DNA of 35,275 nt from Leptolyngbya sp. CCY15150 (GTDB lineage Bacteria > Cyanobacteriota > Cyanobacteriia > RECH01), in NCBI RefSeq assembly GCF_016888135.1, contig NZ_JACSWB010000214.1, forward strand, positions 1 to 35,275, read 5' to 3'. A program made the position numbers and the translations under genes. Below are positions 16,762 through 24,439 of the stretch, one piece after another; the first letter of the stretch is position 1; each line of letters opens with the position of its first letter. The notes under the pieces are model-generated. The model worked only from the letters and a program-made list of their open reading frames with translations. It was not told the DNA's origin and searched no databases.

Positions 16762-19362
16762 TTGCAACAGTTGATCTCGACCCTGAACCAGCGTGGGCTG
16801 ACGGGGCGGGAAATTGCTGATGCCATTTGGCTGATGACGCGCATAGCGGGCGAGCTGGAAGAGCCAGAGCCAGAGTTGCAGTCTCTGGAACAGGATGATT
16901 GGGTAGATGACGGTGTAGAAGACAACGAACATCTAGAAGAACATCTAGCAGATGATGAATACCCAGAAGATGAATATCTAGAAGATGATGAAGGACTGGA
17001 AGAGCCTATCCCTCCGGAGCCTGAGGCGGAACTGGTACCAGAACCCATGGAACGTCCATCTTTGGCATTTCCGGATACCTACAGGCCGATTCCCGTTCCC
17101 GATGCACCAGCAATTGCTCACACGCTTCAGCTAGCGCGATCGCTCCGTCCCCTGGCTCGTCAGATAGCCGCTGGGTTGGCAACGGTGATCGATGAGGGAG
17201 CAACGGCGGAACGGATTGCAGAAGCAGGCGTATGGCAGCCGGTACTCCAGCCGGCATCGGAGCTATGGTTTGATGTTGCCTTGGTGTTTGATGCTAGTCT
17301 TTCCATGTGTTTATGGCAGCGTCTAGAGAAAGATTTGCGGCAATTTTTGTCGCGCTATGGTGTGTTCCGGGATGTGCGAGTGTGGTATGTGCAGCATGGT
17401 ACTAATCGGTTGGAGCTTACGTCACGCAATGGCATTTCTCACAGGCCCAAGGAGCTGTTGACGGGCGATCGCCGTCGAATGGTGGTTATGGTCAGTGATT
17501 GTGTGGCTCCGGCTTGGCATGATGGCAGGATGAAAAACTTGATGGCGATTTGGTCTGCTGCGTTGCCGACGGTGATCTGTCAGGTCTTTCCAGAACGGCT
17601 ATGGGCCAGGACGGCACTGACGCGATCGGTGGTGGTGGAGCTTCAGGCGAAGCAGGCTGGTTTACCAAGCGATCGCCTGGATCCTAAGGCGCGATCGTAT
17701 TGGGATCGGGGACGGGTGCAGGCGGCTGTTGGGGTAGGGATGATGCGATTGCCGGTGGTCACCCTTGAACCAGATTCCCTAGCCGACTTGGCTCGGGTGG
17801 TGGCAGGGCGGCAGGGGCAGGTGTTGGGGGTTGTGTGGGATGCGGAACCGGCCATGATATCGGGGGCTGAACCGTCAGCATCCGATGCAGCAGAACTCAC
17901 AGAGATCGTGGATGATTTTTTGCTGTTGGCACCTCCCACGGCGCGCCATTTGGCCACTCTGCTGGCTTCTGCACCGGTGATTACGCTGCCCATTGTGCGA
18001 TTGATCAGGCAAGCGATGCTGCCCCGTGCGAATGCGGTTCATGTGGCGGAAGTGCTCATGAGCGGTTTATTCCAGGTTAGTAGCGGTACTGTACCGACGG
18101 TGGAAAATGCGGAGCGTGTTGTTTATGAGGTGCTGGATGAAGCTGTCCGTCAGCGCTTGAGAGGTGGGTCTTTGGTGATGGATGCGATCAACGTAGTGGA
18201 GGCAGTATCGCAGTATGTGGCGAAGGGGTTAGGAAAGTCAGTATCAGAGTTTCGGGCCTTGTTGAGAATGCCAGGGACAGGGCAGAATCAACAGGAAACG
18301 GAGTTTTTAGCTGCCTTTGCCACGGTCACAGCGACAATTTTGCGGGGCTTGGGCAGTGAGTTTGAGGCGATGGCAGAGCGGTTGCTGGCACCAGAGCCAT
18401 CAGACCCCGTCTCAGATAATGAGCAAGAGTTCCCAGGCTTTCCGCCTCTTGAAGACTTCAGCTTTGATGTTGCGACTGTGATTGAGGATGTAGAAGAACC
18501 ACCCTCTTTTCCAAATATCCCAACCCTTCAACGTTTGTATAGCCACGCTGCTACTCTACAGCGGGTGGGTCGGAGATGGGAGATCACCTATCAACTTGCT
18601 TCAGGCTGGCACTATGTCGAACAGTTACCGAAAAAAATATCCATAGAGATGGTGGCGATTCCCAGTGGACGATTTCTCATGGGATCGCCTGAGGGCGAAG
18701 GCGAGGATAGAGAACGCCCGCAGCATGAAGTTACTGTTCCTCCCTTCTTCATGGGTCGCTATCCCATCACCCAGGCTCAGTGGTGGGCCGTGGCAGTGAT
18801 GCCCAAGGTAAAGCAAGATCTAGAGACAGATCCCTCCCGTTTCAAAGGTAATACGCGTCCGGTGGAGCGTGTGACTTGGCAGGATGCCATAGAGTTTTGT
18901 GCTCGTCTCTCTGTTCATACGGGGCGATCCTATAGCCTGCCTAGTGAAGCGGAGTGGGAATATGCCTGTCGAGCTGGAACCACTACCCCGTTTCATTTTG
19001 GTGAAACCATCAGCCCTAAGGTGGCTAACTATGACGGCACTCGGATTTATGGTGATGGCCCTAAGGGAGAGTATCGAAAAGAAACAACTCCGGTGGGGCA
19101 GTTCGAAGTGGCCAACGCCTTTGGCCTGTGCGACATGCATGGAAATGTGTGGGAATGGTGTTTAGATTCCTGGCATGGAAATTATGAGGGAGCGCCGACG
19201 GATGGAAGCGCCTGGGATGCAGATGGTGCAAGGGATAGACGCGTTAGACGTGGCGGGTCTTGGGGCATCAATCCTAGGTTTTGCCGGTCTGCGTACTGCA
19301 ACTATGACATCCCCGTGGTTCGCTTCAACGACTTCGGTTTTCGTGTGGTCTGCCACGTCTAA
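16762..19362 (+). CDS. SAV_2336-like N-domain / vWA / FGE-sulfatase-type lectin fusion with variable C-terminus
   Basis: An 866-residue product if the TTG at 16762 is used. GGAGG at 16726-16730 is spaced better for an in-frame ATC at 16738. The order is: a short helical segment (GLTGREIADAIWLM), a very acidic hinge (about 30-95, E/D repeats), a SAV_2336-like helical region, a vWA domain with an intact MIDAS start DASLS (Asp177, Ser179, Ser181), a helical middle (about 370-560), and an FGE-sulfatase/C-type-lectin domain from about 628 (EMVAIPSGRFLMGSP, GNVWEW, RGGSW). In human FGE the copper cysteine pair follows GGSY. Here the first cysteine is replaced (Ile), so catalysis of formylglycine is unlikely and ligand binding more likely. 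It is the presumed sensor/adaptor of the caspase-MoxR system. Confidence 0.88.
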   Translation: MQQLISTLNQRGLTGREIADAIWLMTRIAGELEEPEPELQSLEQDDWVDDGVEDNEHLEEHLADDEYPEDEYLEDDEGLEEPIPPEPEAELVPEPMERPSLAFPDTYRPIPVPDAPAIAHTLQLARSLRPLARQIAAGLATVIDEGATAERIAEAGVWQPVLQPASELWFDVALVFDASLSMCLWQRLEKDLRQFLSRYGVFRDVRVWYVQHGTNRLELTSRNGISHRPKELLTGDRRRMVVMVSDCVAPAWHDGRMKNLMAIWSAALPTVICQVFPERLWARTALTRSVVVELQAKQAGLPSDRLDPKARSYWDRGRVQAAVGVGMMRLPVVTLEPDSLADLARVVAGRQGQVLGVVWDAEPAMISGAEPSASDAAELTEIVDDFLLLAPPTARHLATLLASAPVITLPIVRLIRQAMLPRANAVHVAEVLMSGLFQVSSGTVPTVENAERVVYEVLDEAVRQRLRGGSLVMDAINVVEAVSQYVAKGLGKSVSEFRALLRMPGTGQNQQETEFLAAFATVTATILRGLGSEFEAMAERLLAPEPSDPVSDNEQEFPGFPPLEDFSFDVATVIEDVEEPPSFPNIPTLQRLYSHAATLQRVGRRWEITYQLASGWHYVEQLPKKISIEMVAIPSGRFLMGSPEGEGEDRERPQHEVTVPPFFMGRYPITQAQWWAVAVMPKVKQDLETDPSRFKGNTRPVERVTWQDAIEFCARLSVHTGRSYSLPSEAEWEYACRAGTTTPFHFGETISPKVANYDGTRIYGDGPKGEYRKETTPVGQFEVANAFGLCDMHGNVWEWCLDSWHGNYEGAPTDGSAWDADGARDRRVRRGGSWGINPRFCRSAYCNYDIPVVRFNDFGFRVVCHV
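19249..19353 (+). other. Candidate DGR variable region 1 (C-terminus of the vWA-FGE protein)
   Basis: This covers residues 830-864, from RGGSW to GFRVVC. Nearly all codons at the non-conserved positions end in C or T (for example GGC, ATC, AAT, TTT, TAC, TAT, GAC). That is the pattern left when adenines of AAC/AAT codons in a template repeat are randomised at positions 1 and 2. The fixed residues W, P, C-R-S-A, P and GFR are interleaved as in known FGE-type DGR targets. Confidence 0.65.
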
Positions 19363-19463
19363 GACACTCTCTCGCAGTGGGAGGAGCTTGGTAGGGCAAC
19401 CATCGCGAACCCCACCTATAACCTCGACTTCTACGGTGTTAATCATATTCCTTTGCTTCCCCC

Positions 19464-20324
19464 ATGACCCAATTCGCCATTCATCAACAAACCAAAATCA
19501 ATCGTCGGTTCTTTGAAGATCTCGGGAACGATATTCGCCTAGAAATGGTTCTCATCCCCAGCGGCACCTTCCTCATGGGATCCCCAGACGATGAACTGGA
19601 ACGGAGAGACAGTGAGGGGCCCCAACATCTTGTTACCATGCCGACCTTTTTCATGGGCCGCTATCCCATTACTCAAGAGCAGTGGCGGGCCGTGGCAGTG
19701 ATGTCTAGAGTAGAGCGTGATCTAGATCCGGCTCCTTCAGAGTTCAAGGGTGATATGCATCCGGTTGAACGGGTGTCTTGGGAGGATGCGATGGAGTTTT
19801 GCGCTCGGCTTTCTGCCTTCACAGGGCGATCCTATAGCCTGCCCAGTGAAGCGGAGTGGGAATATGCCTGTCGAGCTGGAACCACAACTCCGTTCCACTT
19901 TGGTGAAACAATAAGCCCTAAAGTAGCGAATTATGACGGCAATTACCTCTATGCCAGGAACCCTGAAGTAGTCCGCTATGACGGAAGCTCTACCTATGGC
20001 GACGCTTCCCCAAAAACATATCGCAAAAAAACAACGCTGGTAGGATATTTTGGGGTGTCTAATGCCTTTGGTCTGTGTGATATGCACGGAAATGTGTGCG
20101 AATGGTGTTTGGATCCTTGGCACGATAACTACGAAGGCGCGCCAATGGATGGAAGTGTCTGGAATTCTGATGAGCAGAAAGACATACGCGTTTTACGTGG
20201 TGGATCTTGGCTCAACAAACCGAGGAGTTGTCGATCTGCAAACCGTGACTATGTCAACCCTGCGTCCCACTACGACTATAATGTCGGGTTTCGGATTGTC
20301 TGTCACATCCGAGGCACTCCCTAG
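19464..20324 (+). CDS. Stand-alone FGE-sulfatase/C-type-lectin domain protein, second diversified paralog
   Basis: A 286-residue protein made almost only of an FGE-like domain (EMVLIPSGTFLMGSP, MGRYPITQEQWRAV, SLPSEAEWEYACRAGTTTPF, GLCDMHGNV). It is closely related to the C-terminus of the preceding gene, with near-identical DNA around 18920-19030 versus 19826-19932, so it arose by tandem duplication. GNVWEW has become GNVCEW. The first FGE copper cysteine is absent (Asn), so enzyme activity is doubtful. It starts 101 nt after the vWA-FGE stop without a clear ribosome binding site. It probably provides a soluble second ligand-binding specificity for the system; that is inference. Confidence 0.85.
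   Translation: MTQFAIHQQTKINRRFFEDLGNDIRLEMVLIPSGTFLMGSPDDELERRDSEGPQHLVTMPTFFMGRYPITQEQWRAVAVMSRVERDLDPAPSEFKGDMHPVERVSWEDAMEFCARLSAFTGRSYSLPSEAEWEYACRAGTTTPFHFGETISPKVANYDGNYLYARNPEVVRYDGSSTYGDASPKTYRKKTTLVGYFGVSNAFGLCDMHGNVCEWCLDPWHDNYEGAPMDGSVWNSDEQKDIRVLRGGSWLNKPRSCRSANRDYVNPASHYDYNVGFRIVCHIRGTP
20196..20303 (+). other. Candidate DGR variable region 2 (C-terminus of the second FGE protein)
   Basis: This covers residues 245-280, from RGGSW to GFRIVC, and aligns codon for codon with 19249-19353 (one extra codon here). Fixed positions differ only in third bases. The variable positions differ mainly in first and second bases and almost all end in C or T. The pair GTG/GCG fits one ancestral GAG with its adenine changed. 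Confidence 0.65.
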
Positions 20325-20356
20325 CCCTCTGCTCTTTTGCCCTCTTGCCCTTTGCT

Positions 20357-20380
20357 GGCGCGAAGCGCCTAAAATTTTTT
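20357..20380 (+). terminator. Intrinsic terminator closing the caspase-MoxR-vWA-FGE gene set
   Basis: GGCGC (20357-20361), loop GAA, GCGCC (20365-20369), then TAAAATTTTTT. The stem is short but GC-only with a downstream T-run, 32 nt after the second FGE stop. Confidence 0.6.
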
Positions 20381-20494
20381 GGGGATAGTGCCAGGTGAGC
20401 AATGGCTGATGGATCGCCCTCAAGGAGACGACTCTGTTTATAGTAGGGGAGTGATTGTACGGTTTTTGACCCCACTCCTTCTCCCCAAGCCACT

Positions 20495-21856
20495 ATGACT
20501 GGAGCCTATCCCGCCATCCTCCGCCACCTGAATACGGGTCAATCGAGTGATCCGGTTTATACCCTGTCGCCAGACTTCACCGTCGGACGCGAGCCAAAAC
20601 TCTGCCAGCTCGTCCTAGACTCCGCCCGCTATGGCGAAGTCTCTCGCCAGCACCTGAAGTTTCAAGCTATCGCTGACGTTGATGGAGCGGCATGGCAGGC
20701 CTGCGATCTGAATAGCGCCAACGGCACCTACATCAATCAACAGCCCTTGGTGGGCTGCCAGACCCTGCAAACGGGCGATCGCATTCGGCTGGGACGCAAC
20801 GGGCCAGAATTTATCTTCGAAGCAACCACCACACCCAGAGGAACCGTACCCTCTGGCAACCGCCGCACCGGCAACGCGGGCACCACCCGCCCTCCCGTGC
20901 CAGCCCCCGTGGTCTCCCAAGCCGACACCGATGCCCTCAGCCTCAGCCAGCTCCTGCCCATCGTGTCCAAAGGTCGCGAACTCAGCAGCAAAGCCTACCT
21001 CATCCCCGGTGTGATTACCGTATCCTTCGTGGTACTCCTGTTTCTCGCCAACGGCGTACCGGAGTTATTCAACCCAGTCTTAGCGCTTTACGTCTCTAGC
21101 GGAGCCTGCTACTTTGTCTATTTGCTCTGCGGCAAGACAAAACCCTGGTGGCTGCTGGTCGGCTCTGCCCTCATGACCGTCGTCCTGCTCCTGAGTCCAG
21201 TTTTACCATTATTTATCTTAGTATTTCGAAGCATCTTGCCCGGCAGCATTCCGCAAAATATTGAATCCATTGGCTTCATGGAACTGCTCGTGCGTATGTT
21301 CTTTGGCGCTGGCTTGATGGAAGAGTTGCTGAAAGCCATTCCTATTTTTCTAGGCGTTGCCCTAGGTCATCGGCTGCGATCGCCCCAGCGAGAACGGTGG
21401 GGCGTACTGGAACCGTTGGACGGCATTTTAATCGGCGTGGCATCAGCGGCCGGATTTACCCTGATCGAGACCCTGGGGCAATATGTACCCGATATTATTA
21501 ACAGTGTTTCCATGCAGGGTGGGCAAGACCTAGGACAGCTTGTGGGTCTGCATCTACTGATTCCCCGCATTCTAGGTTCGATCGCGGGACATATGGCCTA
21601 CAGTGGCTACTTTGGTTATTTTATTGGACTCAGTGTCCTCAAACCCCGCAGTCGCTGGACGATTCTCGCCATTGGTTACCTAAGTTCATCCTTGCTCCAT
21701 GCTCTCTGGAATGCGATCGGTATTCTTAGCTTTTTCCTGTTAGCCGTGATTGGCGTCCTGTCCTATGCCTTCTTGGGCGCAGCGATCCTCAAGGCCAGAG
21801 AACTATCGCCAACGCGATCGCAGAATTTCGCCACCCGAGTTAGTCGCATACCTTAG
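20495..21856 (+). CDS. FHA domain-PrsW family intramembrane protease
   Basis: A 453-residue protein. Residues about 25-105 form an FHA phosphothreonine-binding domain (VGREPKLCQLVLD, RYGEVSRQHLKF, LNSANGTYIN, GDRIRLGR). A Pro/Arg-rich linker (about 110-140) leads into eight or so membrane helices. The membrane part is PrsW/CPBP-like: Glu276-Glu277 in LMEELLKAIP, a second acidic segment FTLIETLGQY, GHMAYSGYFGY, and LLHALWN near the end. These are the conserved blocks of PrsW glutamic-type site-1 proteases, which cleave anti-sigma or other membrane proteins. The FHA domain suggests control by Ser/Thr kinases, of which two lie at 28-32 kb; the link is inference. Confidence 0.87.
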   Translation: MTGAYPAILRHLNTGQSSDPVYTLSPDFTVGREPKLCQLVLDSARYGEVSRQHLKFQAIADVDGAAWQACDLNSANGTYINQQPLVGCQTLQTGDRIRLGRNGPEFIFEATTTPRGTVPSGNRRTGNAGTTRPPVPAPVVSQADTDALSLSQLLPIVSKGRELSSKAYLIPGVITVSFVVLLFLANGVPELFNPVLALYVSSGACYFVYLLCGKTKPWWLLVGSALMTVVLLLSPVLPLFILVFRSILPGSIPQNIESIGFMELLVRMFFGAGLMEELLKAIPIFLGVALGHRLRSPQRERWGVLEPLDGILIGVASAAGFTLIETLGQYVPDIINSVSMQGGQDLGQLVGLHLLIPRILGSIAGHMAYSGYFGYFIGLSVLKPRSRWTILAIGYLSSSLLHALWNAIGILSFFLLAVIGVLSYAFLGAAILKARELSPTRSQNFATRVSRIP

Positions 21857-21888
21857 AGTAGATGACTCGTCGCACCATCTTATCTTAA

Positions 21889-21935
21889 TGCGTTACGCTG
21901 ACGCTTTAGCGAAGCCATGCCGCAGGCTATACGCA
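21889..21935. repeat. Interspersed palindromic repeat between convergent genes
   Basis: TGCGTTACGCTGACGCTTTAGCG followed by AAGCCATGCCGCAGGCTATACGCA contains nested inverted pieces (TGCGT/ACGCA ends, CGCT/AGCG inside, GCC/GGC). It fills most of the 93-bp gap between the PrsW and histidine kinase stops. I recognise it as the kind of short dispersed repeat common in cyanobacteria. It may double as a bidirectional 3'-end structure. Confidence 0.5.
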
Positions 21936-21949
21936 CTCTAAGCATTCTA

Positions 21950-23950
21950 CTAGGATGGGCGAAGGATGGCTTTGGGCCAGGTGAAGTAAATGGTGCAGCC
22001 TTCTTGCTCCTGGGATTTGAGCCAAATACTGCATCCTTCAGCTTCAATGATTTTTTTGACAATGGCTAGACCGATGCCGGTACTTTCATTCACATCTCGT
22101 GATTTAAGGGTTTGGAAAATGGTGAAGATCTTGCTGTGATATTTGGGATCAATGCCAGGGCCATCGTCAGCGATCGCAAACTCGTAGGTGGTTTCCAACT
22201 CTTTAATATGGATAAAAATATTCCCATCATTACGATGGTGGTGTTGGATGGCATTGCTGATCAAGTTGGCCAACACTTGGCGTAGTAGCAGTCGCTTGGT
22301 TGTGAAGGTAGGAATGGTGGGCGGTAGATGGAGGATAAATGTTGGAAGAGGATCTAGAAGATCGATTACCTCTAGCAGCAGATCGTTGAGGTTGATTGTT
22401 TCTTCTTGAATCTCAATGCGTCCGACGCGAGAATATTCCAACAATCCATTAATCAAGGCCTCCATGCGATGAACCCGTCCGCGCAGGAGCTGCATTTGCC
22501 GTTGATTTTCTAGCGGTAGCTTATCTCCTAGATCTTCTTCGATCCATTCTGATAAGTTAGCGATCGCCCTCAGGGGAGCTTTTAGATCATGGGATGAAAC
22601 ATAGGCAAACTGATCCAGTTCTTCGTTGCGATGTTTGAGTAAGGCAGTCGTGCGAGATAGCAACGCATTGATATAGGTCAGTTCCTCAGCCCGTTCTCGC
22701 AACGCAATTTCCGATCGCTTACGTTCACTAATATCTTCAATGACGGCTAAGAGATACTGCACCTGCTCCGTGCGATCGTCGTTGTCTATAGATGACTGGA
22801 GCCATGCCTGGATGCTCACGTCGGCTGGATAAGCACTGCGCACGGCTGAAGCCGTAATTTTGACCCAGATCCGTGATCCATCGTGGCGCACATACTCTTT
22901 TTCCAGGTTGCAGGTTTCTGCCTCTCCCTGAAATAATTGATCAATAATTTGGCGATCGCGCTCTAGGTATTCCGGCGGCGTCACGTCTTGATACCTCTGC
23001 GCCATCAACTCATCTCGGCTATAGCCCAAAATGTTGCATAGGGTTTGGTTGACCCGCAGCCACTGTCCTTGGCGTGATACATGGGCAATGCCCACCGCCG
23101 CCTGCTCAAAGGTAGCGCGGAAGCGTTCTTCACTATCTTTGATAGCCAACTCTGCCTGTTTGCGATCGCTGATGTCGGTAATGGTGCCAATGTAGCCCAC
23201 AACTTCCCCAGCTTCATTGGTTTGGGGAATAGCCTGACCCAGTACCCAGGTGACGGTTTGGTCGTCGCGCAGAAAGCGATACTCTAGCTGAAAAGGTAGT
23301 TGCGCCTGCACACAGCGCTGCCATTCTGCCACAACCCGATCGCGATCAATGGGATGTAGCGCCGCCGCCCACTGGGAACCCGACGCCTCCGGCGTATGCA
23401 CACCCGTGATGGCACACCAACTCTGGTTGACATATAGCCGATTCCCTTGGTGGTCGGTGCGGAAAACGCCCACCGGCAAGAGCTTCGCTAGGGTTTCATA
23501 GCGGCGATCGCTCTCCCGCAAAGACTGCTCCATCAGCCGGTGTTCCGTAATATCTTCAAACCCCAACCCCACACAGCGGTTGGGTAAGGGAAAGACCTGC
23601 ACGCGGTAGATGCCGACCGTTGTTGTTGTGCTGTAGTAGGATTCAGCGCGATGAGAACTGGTGCGTCCGGTGCAGGCGATCGCTGCGTAGTGGTTGAGCA
23701 ACGTTGGATCTTGCCGCACGAGGTCTGGAAAGCAATCCACCAAGCGATCGCCCACCCGTTGATTAAGCGGCACCCCCGTTACGTGAACGGCCGCTGGATT
23801 AAACGCCACGAGTTCTAACGATGTCGGATCATTGGGCTCGGGCAAATGCCAGATAGTGAGACCAAGCTGAATATTGCGTACAACTTCTGAACAAAGATCC
23901 ATATGCCCCACGTCATGGGGAAATGGCAAATCGCGATAATTTGGCTGCAT
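21950..23950 (-). CDS. Multi-PAS sensor histidine kinase (soluble, phytochrome-like kinase core)
   Basis: A 666-residue protein from the ATG at 23950. A TTG at 23998 would add 16 residues. There are three PAS domains: about 20-135; about 150-265 with its PAC segment GYIGTITDISDRKQAE; and about 275-415 with a charged insertion. A short coiled coil leads to HisKA with the phospho-acceptor His454 in FAYVSSHDLKAPLRAI. HATPase_c follows, with N-box LISNAIQHHH, G1 DDGPGID and G2 GIGLAIVKKI. No membrane segment is seen, so sensing is cytosolic; no cofactor-binding cysteine is evident. A response regulator lies divergently 490 nt away and is the obvious partner candidate. Confidence 0.9.
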   Translation of the reverse strand: MQPNYRDLPFPHDVGHMDLCSEVVRNIQLGLTIWHLPEPNDPTSLELVAFNPAAVHVTGVPLNQRVGDRLVDCFPDLVRQDPTLLNHYAAIACTGRTSSHRAESYYSTTTTVGIYRVQVFPLPNRCVGLGFEDITEHRLMEQSLRESDRRYETLAKLLPVGVFRTDHQGNRLYVNQSWCAITGVHTPEASGSQWAAALHPIDRDRVVAEWQRCVQAQLPFQLEYRFLRDDQTVTWVLGQAIPQTNEAGEVVGYIGTITDISDRKQAELAIKDSEERFRATFEQAAVGIAHVSRQGQWLRVNQTLCNILGYSRDELMAQRYQDVTPPEYLERDRQIIDQLFQGEAETCNLEKEYVRHDGSRIWVKITASAVRSAYPADVSIQAWLQSSIDNDDRTEQVQYLLAVIEDISERKRSEIALRERAEELTYINALLSRTTALLKHRNEELDQFAYVSSHDLKAPLRAIANLSEWIEEDLGDKLPLENQRQMQLLRGRVHRMEALINGLLEYSRVGRIEIQEETINLNDLLLEVIDLLDPLPTFILHLPPTIPTFTTKRLLLRQVLANLISNAIQHHHRNDGNIFIHIKELETTYEFAIADDGPGIDPKYHSKIFTIFQTLKSRDVNESTGIGLAIVKKIIEAEGCSIWLKSQEQEGCTIYFTWPKAILRPS

Positions 23951-24017
23951 GATATCTGAACGTAACAAAAATCTAGAGAAGGGTTGGAGAAAAGGCAACG
24001 AATAGGGCGTTGACCAC

Positions 24018-24061
24018 GGGGCATTGCCGGGGCATTATCGGTGCATTGTCGGGGCATTGTC
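24018..24061. repeat. Four 11-bp tandem repeats upstream of the histidine kinase
   Basis: GGGGCATTGCC, GGGGCATTATC, GGTGCATTGTC and GGGGCATTGTC follow each other without gaps, 68 nt upstream of the kinase ATG. The 11-bp period is close to one helical turn, so identical faces of each copy would align on one side of DNA. Confidence 0.7.
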
Positions 24062-24439
24062 ATTGTATGTATCTTGACCGTGCACACCTAGCTCTATTAT
24101 TGGCTGACTCTCTCTAGTTCGTAGTACGCCTCTGGTTAGATCTTTGCTAAGGTACCCGGGGGGTTGCTTCAATCGTTCGTTAGGTTTTGTACCCAAGACC
24201 ATGTCCGTGATTTCTACCGTGTCTAGGGGCGATCGCTGATGGGTCATGCGGTTGCGGTTGCATAGACGGGACTCGTTTTTTAGGATGAAGAGCGATCGCC
24301 CTCATCAGAGCCAGCCGCCCCATAGATTCGTAGTCTATCCAAAGATAGATGCTGTTTCCCAGCATTTCTCGTCATAGTGAAACTGGGTAAATGGTGTTTG
24401 ACCTTACCCACACGTTCACACGTCAGAGGTAATTGAGTC
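24062..24439. other. Divergent intergenic region between histidine kinase and response regulator
   Basis: About 380 bp with no coding frame I can support. It contains two HIP1-type sites and no recognisable RNA gene. AGAGG sits 11 nt before the response regulator ATG as a weak ribosome binding site. Confidence 0.55.

Noticed and set aside
12561-20494. DGR reverse transcriptase or template repeat beside the FGE genes
   Set aside because: No RT domain and no second AAC-rich copy of the RGGSW...GFR tract was found on either strand, so the DGR core is not in this window.
24035-24247. Short minus-strand frames upstream of the histidine kinase
   Set aside because: They simply read through the 11-bp repeats and lack family patterns; non-coding regulatory DNA is a better explanation.
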